From a bacterium (GTDB taxonomy: Bacteria > Planctomycetota > UBA1135 > GCA-002686595): 33,200 nt of DNA. Where the stretch lies: the NCBI GenBank assembly GCA_024226735.1, contig JAAELL010000062.1, positions 1 through 33,200 on the forward strand, read 5' to 3'. Below, in pieces: positions 23,803-33,079 of this stretch (its first letter is position 1; each line of letters begins with the position of its first letter). The notes beneath the pieces were generated by a model that did not search any database, had not been told where the DNA came from, and saw only the letters and a list, made by a program, of their open reading frames with translations. The translations under genes and the position numbers were made by a program.

Positions 23803-24828
23803 ATGACCCGCTACACGATCGTCGAGCTCCTTGGTGATGGGATCTCGGATGAGCTCTCCAAGAGCGTCCGCACAATCGCCGACGCTCTCCCGTTCGAGCT
23901 CGATCTGCTCTCCGTCGATCTGTCGGACGAGAGTCGTAGCAAGGGCGGAACTGCGCTCTTCGACAAGGCTGAGGCGCTCATCCGCGAGCACGGGACCGCT
24001 CTGAAGTACCCGACCGCGACCACGCAGGAGAGCCCGAATCGCATCCTGCGCTCGCGGCTGCAGTTTGTAGTGATCCACCGTCCCGTGTGCACGATCCCGG
24101 GCATCCAGACGAACTTCACGCGCTCGATCGACATCGACGTCATCCGTGTCGCGACCGGCGGGACGTACGAAGATGTCGGGCGGCGCATCGGTGCCGACAC
24201 CGCGGTTTCGCTGCGAGTGATCGAGCGCCACCCGTCGATGCACGCGGCGCGCTTCGGCTTCAAGCTCGCTCAGATGCGCGGCACGAACGTCTGCTCGACG
24301 AGCAAGTACACGATCCAGCGCGCGACCGACGGGCTATTCGAGGAGACGGTCGGACGAATCGCCGAGGACTATCCGGCGACGCCCTACCGGCGCGAGCTCT
24401 TCGATGCACTGCTCGCGGGAATCATCATGAACCCCGAGCGCTACGGCGTCATCGTCTGTCCCAACGAGTACGGGGACTTCCTGTCGGACTCGGCCTGTGG
24501 ACTGATCGGCTCGGTCGGTTTGGGCGACAGCGCTTCGTACTCGTTCACCGAGGACGGTCAGGTGAACATCGCGATGTTCGACCCCTCGGGTGGAACGGCG
24601 CCGGACATCGCCGGCAAGAACCTGGCGAACCCGACGGCCGCCCTACTCGCCGTCGCGAACATGCTGCGCCACGTGGGTGAGCAGCTCAGCGGCCGCGCAC
24701 TGCGCAAGTCGCTCCTGTCGGCGATCGCCGAGGGCGCATGTACGCGCGACATCGGCGGAGACCTCTCGACGACGGAATTCACCGACGAGGTCGCCCGTCG
24801 CCTACAGGGCAAGCTGGCCGAAGTCTGA
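23803..24828 (+). CDS. divergent isocitrate/isopropylmalate dehydrogenase-family protein
   Basis: The 341-residue protein belongs to the beta-decarboxylating dehydrogenase superfamily. Its layout is readable: an N-terminal nucleotide-type start (ELLGDGISDELSK), VVIHRPVCTIPGI matching the usual V-R-P-...PG block, RHPSMHAARFGFKLA, the Lys-containing STSKYTIQ segment, metal-binding Asp in CPNEYGDFLSD and the adenine-binding GGTAPDIAGKNLANP. Standard substrate blocks are altered: the usual ALKGP reads ALKYPTA, and the RENTEG region reads RVATGGTYED. The substrate is therefore not predicted; a tartrate/malate-like or other 2-hydroxyacid is possible. It is a single-gene unit with a hairpin after the stop. 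Confidence 0.8.
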   Translation: MTRYTIVELLGDGISDELSKSVRTIADALPFELDLLSVDLSDESRSKGGTALFDKAEALIREHGTALKYPTATTQESPNRILRSRLQFVVIHRPVCTIPGIQTNFTRSIDIDVIRVATGGTYEDVGRRIGADTAVSLRVIERHPSMHAARFGFKLAQMRGTNVCSTSKYTIQRATDGLFEETVGRIAEDYPATPYRRELFDALLAGIIMNPERYGVIVCPNEYGDFLSDSACGLIGSVGLGDSASYSFTEDGQVNIAMFDPSGGTAPDIAGKNLANPTAALLAVANMLRHVGEQLSGRALRKSLLSAIAEGACTRDIGGDLSTTEFTDEVARRLQGKLAEV

Positions 24829-24853
24829 ACCAACTGCAGTCCGGATACGGGCA

Positions 24854-24876
24854 CGGAGGGTCGCACCTTCCCTCCG
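24854..24876 (+). terminator. hairpin after the dehydrogenase-family gene
   Basis: CGGAGGG (24854-24860) and CCCTCCG (24870-24876) form a perfect seven-pair GC-rich stem around nine bases, 25 bases after the stop. No T-run follows, so it is a possible rho-independent-like terminator or 3' stabiliser only. Confidence 0.4.
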
Positions 24877-24925
24877 CTGGGACAGATTAGGAAGAATACC
24901 GAGCGCCCGCCTCGTCCCGATCAAG

Positions 24926-24945
24926 CGGACGCGTATTCGCGTCCG
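24926..24945 (+). promoter_or_regulatory. perfect 8-bp stem-loop upstream of the TonB receptor gene
   Basis: CGGACGCG (24926-24933) and CGCGTCCG (24938-24945) pair perfectly around the loop TATT, about 57 bases before the TTG start of the receptor gene. It could be an operator for a dimeric regulator or a leader hairpin; the sequence does not decide. Confidence 0.35.
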
Positions 24946-25001
24946 ATGGCGCGCTAGACAGCCCCCTCCTTCCGCCGCACCTGCGTGCTTGGGAGCCCGA
25001 G

Positions 25002-27023
25002 TTGATACTAGCCGCACTATTGCTGAGTTCCACGGCCGTGCCAGGCCAGGCTGCCGTCGTGGACCCATTTGAGAACGACGTCGAGGCGTTCGAAGCAGAG
25101 GTCTCCGAGGAGCTCGACCTCACCGAGCTCTCGCTCGAGGCCCTGATGAACATGGATGCCGAGGTGACGTCGGTGTCGCGCCATGCCGAGAGTCTCGCCT
25201 CGAGCGCAGCGGCGGCGTACGTCCTGACCGAAGAGGACATCCGCCGCAGCGGCGCGACCTCGATCATGGAGGCCCTGCGCATGGTCCCCGGACTCCAGGT
25301 CGCCCGCACGGGATCCAGCGCATGGGCGATATCGGCGCGCGGATTCAACGCCGAGTTCGCAGACAAGATGCTCGTGCTGATCGACGGGCGCTCGGTCTAC
25401 ACGCAGCTCTTCGCCGGGACGCTGTGGGCCGACCAGGACCTGATGCTCGAAGACGTCGCGCGAATCGAGGTCATCCGAGGTCCAGGAGCCGCCCTCTGGG
25501 GCGCCAACGCGGTGAACGGCGTGATCAACATCATCACCAAGCCCGCCGAGCAGACGCAGGGGAATCTCGCGACCCTCCTGCTCGGTCAGGAGGACAAGTG
25601 GATCGCCGGCCTTCGGGCAGGCGCGCCGCTCGGTGACAGTGGCTTCGTACGCGCCTACAGCAAGTACGCGCGCCGGGACGGGTTCGAGGCCGAGGGGCTC
25701 GAGGTCGACGAGGGCTGGTCCAACACGCGCGGCGGGTTCCGCGCGGACTGGACCGTCGACGACAACGACGCGTTCACGCTCCAGGGCGATGTGTACAGCG
25801 GCGTGGTGCCGCGCCAGGTCACGGTACCGGAGACGACACCGCCCGGGCTCGTGACGCGGGATCTCGACTCGCTCTCCGAAGGCGGCAACCTGCTTGGCCG
25901 CTGGACGCGCTCGGGCGACGACGGCACGAGCCTGAGCCTGCAGCTGTACTACGATCGGCGAGAGCTCGAGACGTACCTGCTCGAGGACCGCCGCGACACC
26001 GTCGATCTCGACTTCCAACATCGTGCCCTCGTGACCGAGCGGCACGACCTGACGTGGGGACTCGGCTACCGCCGCGTACACGCGGACACCTTCGGCTCCG
26101 ACGTACTGAGCTTCGCGGAAGCCCATCGCACGGACGACGTTCTCAGCGCGTTCGTGCAGGACCGGATCCACATGACCGAGACGGTCGACCTGATCGTCGG
26201 CACCAAGCTCGAGCACAACAGCTTCACCGGCTTCGAGGTGCAGCCCAACGTCCGTGTCGTCTGGCAGCAGGACGAGCAGCGGGCGCTCTGGGGCTCGATC
26301 TCGCGTGCTGTTCGAACGCCGTCTCAGGTCACGAACGACGTCGCCTGGCGGCAGGCCTTGATCCCCGACATGGGCTCGGGGTTCGACACGCTCATCACAG
26401 TCCTGGGCGACGACGACTTTGATTCCGAGGAGCTCGTCGCCTCCGAGCTCGGCTATCGCATCCAGCTGACCGAGAACCTGTCCCTGGACGTCGCCACCTT
26501 CTTCAACGACTACCGCGACCTGCAAACGCTCGAGCTTGGCGAACTGAGCTTCCTGGCCCCGGGCCTGGTCGAACAGGCCCTCGTCTACGACAACGAAGCG
26601 GAGGCAGAGACGTACGGAGTCGAGATCGCGACGCAGTGGAACGTGACGGGCGACTGGACGCTGCACGCCAGCTACTCCTTGTTGCGCCTCGACATCGACG
26701 CGAGCGATTCGACGAACGCCCAGGCCGAAGTGCCCGAGGACGAGAGCCCTCGCAACCAGGCGCACATCCGTTCCTTCTACGACTTGACCGAAACCTGGGA
26801 GCTCGACGCGGCGCTCTACTACGTCGACCACCTTTCGGGCGGGGTCGACAGCTACGTGCGCGGCGACATCCGCGTCGGCTGGAACCCGAACGATTCCACT
26901 CGTTTCTCGATCGGCGCGCAGGGGCTCCTCCACGACGACGAGGAAGAGTTCGGGACGGGTCCGTTCGGGCCGAGCACCCCGGTCGAGTCCAGCGTCTTCG
27001 TCAGCGCGGTGTGGAGCTTCTGA
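25002..27023 (+). CDS. TonB-dependent outer-membrane receptor
   Basis: The 673-residue protein has a short hydrophobic start (about 2-17) and a segment LDLTELSLEALMNMDAEV (about 30-48) typical of this receptor subgroup. The TonB plug domain follows (ISARGFNAEFADKMLVLIDG, then IEVIRGPGAALWGANAVNGV). The remainder is amphipathic beta-strands of a barrel, closing with SSVFVSAVWSF whose last residue is Phe, as needed for outer-membrane insertion. It would import an unknown ligand using TonB energy. The start codon is TTG with a GGGAG site about six bases upstream; no ATG fits better. It is followed by a YfiR-like gene after seven bases, and then a hybrid histidine kinase, so the three form one operon. 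Confidence 0.92.
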   Translation: MILAALLLSSTAVPGQAAVVDPFENDVEAFEAEVSEELDLTELSLEALMNMDAEVTSVSRHAESLASSAAAAYVLTEEDIRRSGATSIMEALRMVPGLQVARTGSSAWAISARGFNAEFADKMLVLIDGRSVYTQLFAGTLWADQDLMLEDVARIEVIRGPGAALWGANAVNGVINIITKPAEQTQGNLATLLLGQEDKWIAGLRAGAPLGDSGFVRAYSKYARRDGFEAEGLEVDEGWSNTRGGFRADWTVDDNDAFTLQGDVYSGVVPRQVTVPETTPPGLVTRDLDSLSEGGNLLGRWTRSGDDGTSLSLQLYYDRRELETYLLEDRRDTVDLDFQHRALVTERHDLTWGLGYRRVHADTFGSDVLSFAEAHRTDDVLSAFVQDRIHMTETVDLIVGTKLEHNSFTGFEVQPNVRVVWQQDEQRALWGSISRAVRTPSQVTNDVAWRQALIPDMGSGFDTLITVLGDDDFDSEELVASELGYRIQLTENLSLDVATFFNDYRDLQTLELGELSFLAPGLVEQALVYDNEAEAETYGVEIATQWNVTGDWTLHASYSLLRLDIDASDSTNAQAEVPEDESPRNQAHIRSFYDLTETWELDAALYYVDHLSGGVDSYVRGDIRVGWNPNDSTRFSIGAQGLLHDDEEEFGTGPFGPSTPVESSVFVSAVWSF

Positions 27024-27030
27024 CAGTCAC

Positions 27031-27648
27031 TTGCCCACCGCTCTCCCCACTCCCCGCGCCCGCCTGCGCTTCGCGCCTCTCTTGGGCGTTCTCGCCATCG
27101 CACTGTCCCCGACAGGCGTACCGCGCGAGGCCGCGCCCGCGGAGGTCACGTCGCCTGCGAAGGTGGCGTACGACGCGAAGCAGAAGGAGTACGCGCTCAA
27201 GGCCGCATTCCTCTTCCACTTCGCAAAGCATACGGCGTGGCCGAAGAAGAGCCTGCCGAAGGATACGTCGCCCATCTACGTGACGGTCGTGGGCAGGGAC
27301 CCGTTCGGGAAGGTGCTCGACTCCGTCCTGCGCGGCAAGAAGGTGGATGATCACGCACTGATCATTCGACGCTACGCCAACGTCGCCGCGATTCGCGATG
27401 CGCACCTGATCGTCGCGGGCCACCTCAGCGCCAAGGAACGGGACAAGCTCGTCGCGCACTGCCGTGCGCGCGCGATCTTCCTGATCGGTGACCAGCCGGG
27501 GCTCGCGGCGCGCGGAGCCTTGGCGAGCTTCTACCTCAAGAAAGGCAAAGTGCGGTTCGAGATGAATCGGTGGGCCATCGATGCCTCGGGTCTCAAGATC
27601 AGCTCGCAGGTCCTCAAGCTGGCTCGATTCGTCCAGGAGAGGCGCTAG
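27031..27648 (+). CDS. YfiR-family (DUF4154) periplasmic protein
   Basis: The 205-residue protein starts at TTG 27031, seven bases after the receptor stop. An N-terminal hydrophobic segment (about 15-33) acts as signal. The rest matches the YfiR/DUF4154 layout: [21 protein letters not shown], then [16 protein letters not shown], a DAHLIVAG strand, [12 protein letters not shown] and [20 protein letters not shown] near the C-terminus. In Pseudomonas YfiR is a periplasmic repressor of the diguanylate cyclase YfiN, which it contacts through the YfiN sensor domain. Here the next gene is a hybrid kinase with a similar-looking periplasmic segment, so YfiR-like control of a kinase rather than of a cyclase is suggested by position. 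Confidence 0.85.
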   Translation: MPTALPTPRARLRFAPLLGVLAIALSPTGVPREAAPAEVTSPAKVAYDAKQKEYALKAAFLFHFAKHTAWPKKSLPKDTSPIYVTVVGRDPFGKVLDSVLRGKKVDDHALIIRRYANVAAIRDAHLIVAGHLSAKERDKLVAHCRARAIFLIGDQPGLAARGALASFYLKKGKVRFEMNRWAIDASGLKISSQVLKLARFVQERR

Positions 27649-27650
27649 CC

Positions 27651-30065
27651 GTGAGGTCCTTGCGCAGCCTCACATCGCTCTCGATCCGCGCCAAGATCAC
27701 GTTCGTGATCATGTGCACGTGTGCGCTCGTCATGGCAATCACGATCCCCGTCCAGACCGCAAAAGCCCTCGAGGACGCCCGGTCCGACCTGCGCGCAAGC
27801 CTCCACATCCTCGCCGCGAGCGTCGGACAGAACTGCTCTTCCGCACTCGTCTTCGAGGACGGCGACTTCATCCAGGACAACCTCTCGGTCTTTCGCTTCG
27901 ACCCGAGCGTCGTCTTCGCCACCGTCTACGACACGGCTGGGGGTTCCGTCGCGCACTACCTGCGCGAAGGCGTCGCGCAGTCGGCAGCCCCCAAGGCCGG
28001 GACGAAGCCAGAAGACGAGCTCGCCGTGGACGGTGCGGTCACGGTCGTGGAGAACGTGACATACGAGGGCGAGACGGTCGGGCGAATCGTCGCGCGATCG
28101 GACATGGAGCGCATCCACCACAACCTGATCAAGCGTGGAATGCGGTTCGTCCTCGTCGGTCTGTTGGCGCTCATGGTCGCACTCCTCGCAGCACTGCGGC
28201 TGAGCGCGTGGATCGCCAACCCGATCCGCGACTTGACCAGCCTCGCCGAACGCGTCAGCGACGAGGAGGACTACTCGGTGCGCATGGAGCACGTCGGCAA
28301 CGACGAGCTCGGAGTCCTCGTCGACGCATTCAACCAGATGCTCGACGGCATCCAGAAGCGCGATACGGAGCTCGCAGAGCATCGCGACAACCTGGCGGCG
28401 GAAGTCGACAAGCAGACGAGTGAGCTACTGATCGTCAACTCCAAGCTGCAGGATGCCAAGGAGCAAGCCGAGCAGGCCGCTCAAGCGAAGTCGGAGTTCC
28501 TGGCCAACATGAGCCACGAGATCCGAACGCCCATGAACGGGGTCATCGGGATGACGGCACTCCTGCGTGACATGCCGCTCGAAGCGGAGGCACAACGCAT
28601 GATCGAGACCGTTCAGACGTGCGGCAACCAGCTCCTGGCGATCATCAACGACATCCTGGACTTCTCGAAGATCGAAGCCGGGAAGCTCGAGCTCGAGCAC
28701 ATCGACTTCGATCTTTGCACGCTGGTCGAGGACGTGTCCGACATCGTCGCGGTGTCGTGCTGGAACAAGAGCGTCGAGCTCTTGACGTTCGTGCAGTCCA
28801 ACGTCCCCACGCTGTTCCGCGGCGACCCGGCGCGCCTGCGCCAGATCGTCCTGAATCTGCTGACGAACGCGGTCAAGTTCACCGAGCAGGGCGAGGTCCA
28901 GATCGACGTCCGCTGCGATGCGCAGACCGACACCGTAGCCGACATCGCCATCGTGATCCGCGACACCGGCATCGGGATTCCGCCGGAGGGCATCGACAAG
29001 CTGTTCCGCTCCTTCACACAGGTCGATGCCTCCACGACGCGGCGCTTCGGCGGTACGGGGCTCGGACTCGCCATTTGCGACCAGCTCGTGCGCCAGATGG
29101 ACGGCCGGATCGACGTGGAGAGCACGCCGGGCGAGGGCTCGACGTTCATCGTGCGGCTGCCCCTTGACAAACAGGAAGGCGCGCGACGCCAGGTGGCCGC
29201 GCCGTCCATTCTGAGGGGCCTGCGCGTGCTCGTCGTCGACGACAACGCGACCAACCGCGAGATCCTCCGGCTCCAGCTACAGACCTGGGGTTCCCTCCCC
29301 ACCGACTGCGCCGATTCCCGCAAGGCCAACTCGATGCTCGCTCGCGCCAGCTTGACCGGGGCACCGTTCGACATCGTCTTGAGCGACTATCAGATGCCGT
29401 ACGCGAGCGGCGCGGATCTCGTGCGTGAGATACGGATACGCGGCGGTGATTCACGCGACATCCCGATCATCGTCCTCACGTCCGTCTCGAGCGCCGGCGT
29501 GCGCAAGGAGTTGGTCGAAGCCGGCGTTCAAGGGCACTTGACGAAACCGATCAAGCAGAAGCAGCTTCTCGACTGCATTCTGAACGTCCTCGGCGCGCCG
29601 CCAGAGACCGAGGCCAAGCCCACGGTCGTGACCGAGCATTCGCCCGCCTCGATCAAGGTCCGGTGCGCCGCGCGCATCCTCCTCGTGGAAGACAACCCGG
29701 TGAACCAACGCGTCGGCAAGCTCCTCTTGAAGAAGGGCGGCTACTCGTGCGACTTGGCGAGCAACGGCGTCGAGGCCCTCGAGGCGCTCGAGCGTGTCGC
29801 CTACGACATCGTCCTCATGGACTGCCAGATGCCGGTCATGGACGGGTTCCAGGCGACGCAGGAGCTACGCAGCCGCGACGCTGAACGGGGCGCCTTCGTT
29901 CCCATCATCGCGATGACCGCCAACGCGCTGCAAGGCGACCGAGACCGGTGTCTCACGGCCGGAATGGACGACTACGTGGCGAAGCCGATCGATCCGAAGA
30001 CGCTCTTCGAGACGGTCGAACGCTGGCTGGCGGTCGGACCAGACCGACGCAAGGCATCCGCCTAG
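27651..30065 (+). CDS. hybrid sensor histidine kinase with two receiver domains
   Basis: I use GTG 27651 (804 residues), with a GGAGAGG site about eight bases upstream and the preceding stop two bases away. Domains in order: TM1 (about 14-36); a periplasmic domain (about 40-155) resembling the CHASE8 type found in YfiN ([21 protein letters not shown]); TM2 (165-187); HAMP; a coiled linker; HisKA with phosphoacceptor His289 in [11 protein letters not shown]; ATPase with [16 protein letters not shown] and GGTGLGLAI; receiver 1 with Asp579 in SDYQMP; receiver 2 with Asp724 in [11 protein letters not shown]. It lacks a visible Hpt domain, so phosphotransfer onward needs another protein. The insertion-sequence relic begins at its stop codon. 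Confidence 0.94.
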   Translation: MRSLRSLTSLSIRAKITFVIMCTCALVMAITIPVQTAKALEDARSDLRASLHILAASVGQNCSSALVFEDGDFIQDNLSVFRFDPSVVFATVYDTAGGSVAHYLREGVAQSAAPKAGTKPEDELAVDGAVTVVENVTYEGETVGRIVARSDMERIHHNLIKRGMRFVLVGLLALMVALLAALRLSAWIANPIRDLTSLAERVSDEEDYSVRMEHVGNDELGVLVDAFNQMLDGIQKRDTELAEHRDNLAAEVDKQTSELLIVNSKLQDAKEQAEQAAQAKSEFLANMSHEIRTPMNGVIGMTALLRDMPLEAEAQRMIETVQTCGNQLLAIINDILDFSKIEAGKLELEHIDFDLCTLVEDVSDIVAVSCWNKSVELLTFVQSNVPTLFRGDPARLRQIVLNLLTNAVKFTEQGEVQIDVRCDAQTDTVADIAIVIRDTGIGIPPEGIDKLFRSFTQVDASTTRRFGGTGLGLAICDQLVRQMDGRIDVESTPGEGSTFIVRLPLDKQEGARRQVAAPSILRGLRVLVVDDNATNREILRLQLQTWGSLPTDCADSRKANSMLARASLTGAPFDIVLSDYQMPYASGADLVREIRIRGGDSRDIPIIVLTSVSSAGVRKELVEAGVQGHLTKPIKQKQLLDCILNVLGAPPETEAKPTVVTEHSPASIKVRCAARILLVEDNPVNQRVGKLLLKKGGYSCDLASNGVEALEALERVAYDIVLMDCQMPVMDGFQATQELRSRDAERGAFVPIIAMTANALQGDRDRCLTAGMDDYVAKPIDPKTLFETVERWLAVGPDRRKASA

Positions 30066-30540
30066 AACTGGCTGGCTTCGCTGTTGTTAATCGGCGCGGA
30101 CCGCATCGCGCACACTCGAACGAACAGCAAGCTCCCGCGTACGACGTGGAACCCGCTCTTTCCGATCAACCATACAGAAGCGGTGCTACGCGACTTGACG
30201 GGAAGGCTGCGCCGCGAGTCTTGGCTCGTGAGCAAGAAGCGGCGTTGGCTCGACCTCGGCTTGCACATCCATATCGCGTACAGAAACTACGTGCGCAATC
30301 GCTTCAACTACGACAAGGCTTCGCCAGCGCAACTGCTGGGTTTCGTGCCGCGCAAACTGACGTTGCACGAGCTGCTCTCGTGGCGCCAAGACGGCGGGCA
30401 GAGGAGCATTCACCCGCTCGCCCGCCGCTCGGAATCTGTCGCGCAGTGGGGCGCAGCCAGTCGGCTCGCCGCGTAGTCACTCCGGTTGTCGTTTTCGGGA
30501 CTTCGCATTCCCGTGCAGCAACAACGAAACCAGCCAGTTC
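30065..30540 (+). mobile_element. deleted insertion sequence with both terminal inverted repeats
   Basis: The element is bounded by imperfect terminal repeats of 24 bases: GAACTGGCTGG at 30065-30075 is matched exactly by CCAGCCAGTTC at 30530-30540, and 21 of 24 positions pair overall. It contains only the C-terminal part of a transposase. At 476 bp it is too short for an autonomous element, so it is an internally deleted copy that might still be moved by an active relative. The left repeat starts at the last base of the kinase stop codon. No target-site duplication is visible. Confidence 0.75.
30084..30476 (+). pseudogene. transposase C-terminal fragment
   Basis: From about 30110 the frame encodes a transposase-type C-terminus: SKLPRTTWNPLFPINHTEA, LRDLTGRLRRESWLVSKKRR, YRNYVRNRFNYDKASPAQLL and a closing LSWRQD. 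This is the usual tail of a DDE-type transposase (N-P-L-F-x-V/I-N block, R-R-x-(S/T)-W-x-V-S-K, N-Y-V-R). The catalytic N-terminal two thirds are missing and the first codons of the frame do not belong to it. The fragment lies inside the terminal repeats at 30065-30540. I do not assign it to a specific insertion-sequence family. Confidence 0.75.
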
Positions 30541-30567
30541 ACGTTTTAATGCGTTAGGGTTCGGCCG

Positions 30568-31896
30568 ATGTCGAGTCCCGCACCCGCACGACCCCCTCGC
30601 TCCGTCCCCGCCCGCGTCTGGCACGGGACCGGCCTGCTCGTCATCGGCCGACTCTGGGGCTCCGCGTGCACGCTGTTGACACTGTACCTGTTGGCGCATG
30701 ACCTATCTGGCGAGGGTTTCGGCCGACTGACCTTCTACCTGGCGCTCTTCATGCTGCTGGACAGCCTCGTCGATCTCGGGACGGGGCAAGTCGCGGTACA
30801 GAGGACGGCCTCCGATCCGGACCGCGTCTGGGGCGTGCTCCAGGCGACGCGCCGCATCCGCCTGTCGACCGGAATCCTGGGCGCGCTCCTGGTCGGCGGC
30901 GGCACGTGGCTGGCCGGTGAGTCGGGCGCCGGCTGGATCTTTCTTGCGAGCCTCTATCCGATCACGCATGTGCTCGAGCTCTCGACTCTGGTCTTCAAGA
31001 ATCAGATCGCGTGGAGCCGGCCCGTCGCCGTGCGCATGGTCGCAGCCGGGTCGAGCTTGACCGGTGTCTTGATCGGCCACCGGCTCGGGTGGGAGGAGCC
31101 CGCGCTGTTCCTGTTCGTCATTGCCGTGGGCAGCACGTTTGGCAACGTCCTCCTCCATCTGGTCGGTCGCCGCCACCTGCCGGCGCGCAAGGAGCACGGC
31201 GAGCGCATACTTCCGATCCTCAAGGCCGCGCTCCCGATCGGCATCGCGGGACTCTGCCAACAGGCCTACTTCTACATCGACAACTTGTTCGTCCGGGCGA
31301 TCGAAGGCGAGGAGCTGGTCGGTCACTACAACCTCGCCGTGCGCGTCATGTCCTACGGGATCATGCTGGCCGTCTACGCGCCCCTCGCGGCGCTTCCGTG
31401 GTTGACGCGCGAGTACGCGGCTGGCCGGCTCGGACCCGCCGTGACGCGCCTCGCCCAACCGATGTTCGCGCTCGCCGGGCTCGGTACGGGCCTCTTGTGG
31501 CGCTTCTGCGAGCCGCTCTTGGGGCTCTTCGGCGAGAATTTCGTCGACGCCGGCCCCAGCCTGCGCTGGCTCTTGGGCGCAACTCTGGGCGTGTACGTCG
31601 GCGCGTCCCTGTTGACCGGTGTCGTCGCAGCCGGTCGCGGCTCTTCGGTGCTCGGGATCTCCGCCTGCGCCCTCGCACTGAACCTCGCGGGCAACACCTG
31701 GCTCGTTCCGCGCCACGGCATCGAGGGTGCCGCCATCGCCACGTTCGCGACCGAGATCTTCGTCGCGGCGAGTGCCGCGTTGGTGCTGACGCGCGCTGGA
31801 GAGCGCCTGTTCGAGAAGGCGCTGGCCTGGCGCTGGATCGGCGGTCCCGCGCTCTTCATCCTGGGTTGGGCCGCCACGAGCATCGTTACCCCATGA
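30568..31896 (+). CDS. oligosaccharide flippase (MATE/Wzx-like)
   Basis: The 442-residue protein is almost entirely hydrophobic, with roughly twelve to fourteen membrane segments, a charged N-terminus, and typical first-helix and loop features of polysaccharide flippases (GTGLLVIGRLWGSACTLLTLYLLA, LFMLLDSLVDLGTGQVAVQR). It would move lipid-linked sugars across the inner membrane. Its stop overlaps the start of the following glycosyltransferase (ATGA), so the two are translationally coupled and probably belong to a surface polysaccharide or glycan pathway. The ATG at 30568 follows the insertion-sequence relic by 27 bases, so the promoter must lie within or just after the relic. Confidence 0.9.
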   Translation: MSSPAPARPPRSVPARVWHGTGLLVIGRLWGSACTLLTLYLLAHDLSGEGFGRLTFYLALFMLLDSLVDLGTGQVAVQRTASDPDRVWGVLQATRRIRLSTGILGALLVGGGTWLAGESGAGWIFLASLYPITHVLELSTLVFKNQIAWSRPVAVRMVAAGSSLTGVLIGHRLGWEEPALFLFVIAVGSTFGNVLLHLVGRRHLPARKEHGERILPILKAALPIGIAGLCQQAYFYIDNLFVRAIEGEELVGHYNLAVRVMSYGIMLAVYAPLAALPWLTREYAAGRLGPAVTRLAQPMFALAGLGTGLLWRFCEPLLGLFGENFVDAGPSLRWLLGATLGVYVGASLLTGVVAAGRGSSVLGISACALALNLAGNTWLVPRHGIEGAAIATFATEIFVAASAALVLTRAGERLFEKALAWRWIGGPALFILGWAATSIVTP

Positions 31897-33059
31897 GAGT
31901 CGGATTGGACTACCGCCCTGCCCTCGTCAACCGCGAGGGCATCGGCCGCTACACGCGCGAGCTCGTCCGCGGACTGCACGAGTTGCGCTTCGACGGCAAC
32001 CTCGGCCTGTTCGGATACACCCTCAAAGGTCGACGCTTCTCGCGCGAGGAGCTCGGACTCGCGGGCTCGCGCGCGGAGCTGCTGCGCCTGCGGTTGCCCT
32101 CCCGCATCCTGCCTTGGATGCTCGCCAAGACCGGCAAGGGCGTCGACGACTTGGTCGGCGGCTGTCAGGTCTACCACCACACGCAACCCAATCTCCTCCA
32201 CGTGCGGAGCGCGCAGGAGGTCGTGACGATCTTCGACTGCATCTACGCGCTCGACGCCCACAACTCCGATGGGCCCGGCTACCTCGACGCCGAAGTCGCC
32301 GAGGGCATGACCGCCAGCGCGCGCCGCATGGTCGAGCGCGCGAGCCGCATCCTCGTCCCGACCGAGTTCGTCGGCGCCGAGGTCGTTCTGACGCTCGGGG
32401 CGCACCCCGGACGCGTCATGGTCACGCGCCTGGGTTGCGATCACGTCCTGACACACCTGCCGCCCGGTGGGTACCCGGCCGCACAGGATCCATTCGTGCT
32501 GACGGTGTCGCGCGTCGACCGACGCAAGAACCACGTGCGCATGCTCGCGGCGTTCGAGCTGCTCGTCCGCGAGGGCTTCCCCCACCGCTGGATCGTCGCG
32601 GGTCCGCGCGGCTTCGGATGCGAAGACTTCGAGCGTGCGCTCGAACACTCCTCCGCTCGCGAGCGGGTCGACTGGCGCACGAGCGTCGATGACGCGGAAT
32701 TAACACGACTGTACTCGCAGGCGGACGTGCTGCTATGGGCGAGCCTGAGCGAGGGTTTCGGACTCCCCCCGCTCGAGGCGATGGCCTGCGGCACGCCGGT
32801 GGTGACGAGCTGCGTCACGTCGATGCCCGAGGTGTGCGGCGATGCCGCGTTCTTGGTCGAGCCGACCGACGTCGAGCGCATCTTCGAGGCGACGCGCAGG
32901 TTGCTCGCGGAGCCCGAGCTCGCCGAGGCGTTCCGCGCCAAGGGCAGTGCGCGCGCGCGCGAGTACACGTGGCGCGACTGCGCCCGCGACACGCTGCTCG
33001 CCTACCAATCCGCCGAAAAAAGCGACGCGGCGGAACCGAAGATGGGCGGGCTGTTCTAG
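31893..33059 (+). CDS. GT4-family glycosyltransferase
   Basis: The 388-residue protein is a retaining GT-B glycosyltransferase of family GT4. It has an N-terminal acceptor half (MRVGLDYRPALVNREGIGRY with a glycine-rich loop, then VVTIFDCIYALDAHNSDGPGY). The donor-binding half is typical: VLTVSRVDRRKNHVRMLAAF, VAGPRGFGCEDF, LTRLYSQADVLLWAS, and the E-x7-E signature in SEGFGLPPLEAMACGTPV with SVTSMPEV-like SCVTSMPEVCGDAAF. Donor and acceptor sugars cannot be told. Start ATG 31893 overlaps the flippase stop, which supports joint function in building an exported glycan. It ends 20 bases before a long palindrome. Confidence 0.93.
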   Translation: MRVGLDYRPALVNREGIGRYTRELVRGLHELRFDGNLGLFGYTLKGRRFSREELGLAGSRAELLRLRLPSRILPWMLAKTGKGVDDLVGGCQVYHHTQPNLLHVRSAQEVVTIFDCIYALDAHNSDGPGYLDAEVAEGMTASARRMVERASRILVPTEFVGAEVVLTLGAHPGRVMVTRLGCDHVLTHLPPGGYPAAQDPFVLTVSRVDRRKNHVRMLAAFELLVREGFPHRWIVAGPRGFGCEDFERALEHSSARERVDWRTSVDDAELTRLYSQADVLLWASLSEGFGLPPLEAMACGTPVVTSCVTSMPEVCGDAAFLVEPTDVERIFEATRRLLAEPELAEAFRAKGSARAREYTWRDCARDTLLAYQSAEKSDAAEPKMGGLF

Positions 33060-33079
33060 CAGGCTGTCGGAGTGGTCAC

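Noticed and set aside
25017..26933. Long minus-strand frame opposite the TonB receptor
   Set aside because: The receptor shows plug domain, barrel end and operon context; the antisense frame shows no domain.
30540..30567. Target-site duplication flanking the insertion-sequence relic
   Set aside because: Bases outside the two terminal repeats (CCTA and ACGT) do not match.
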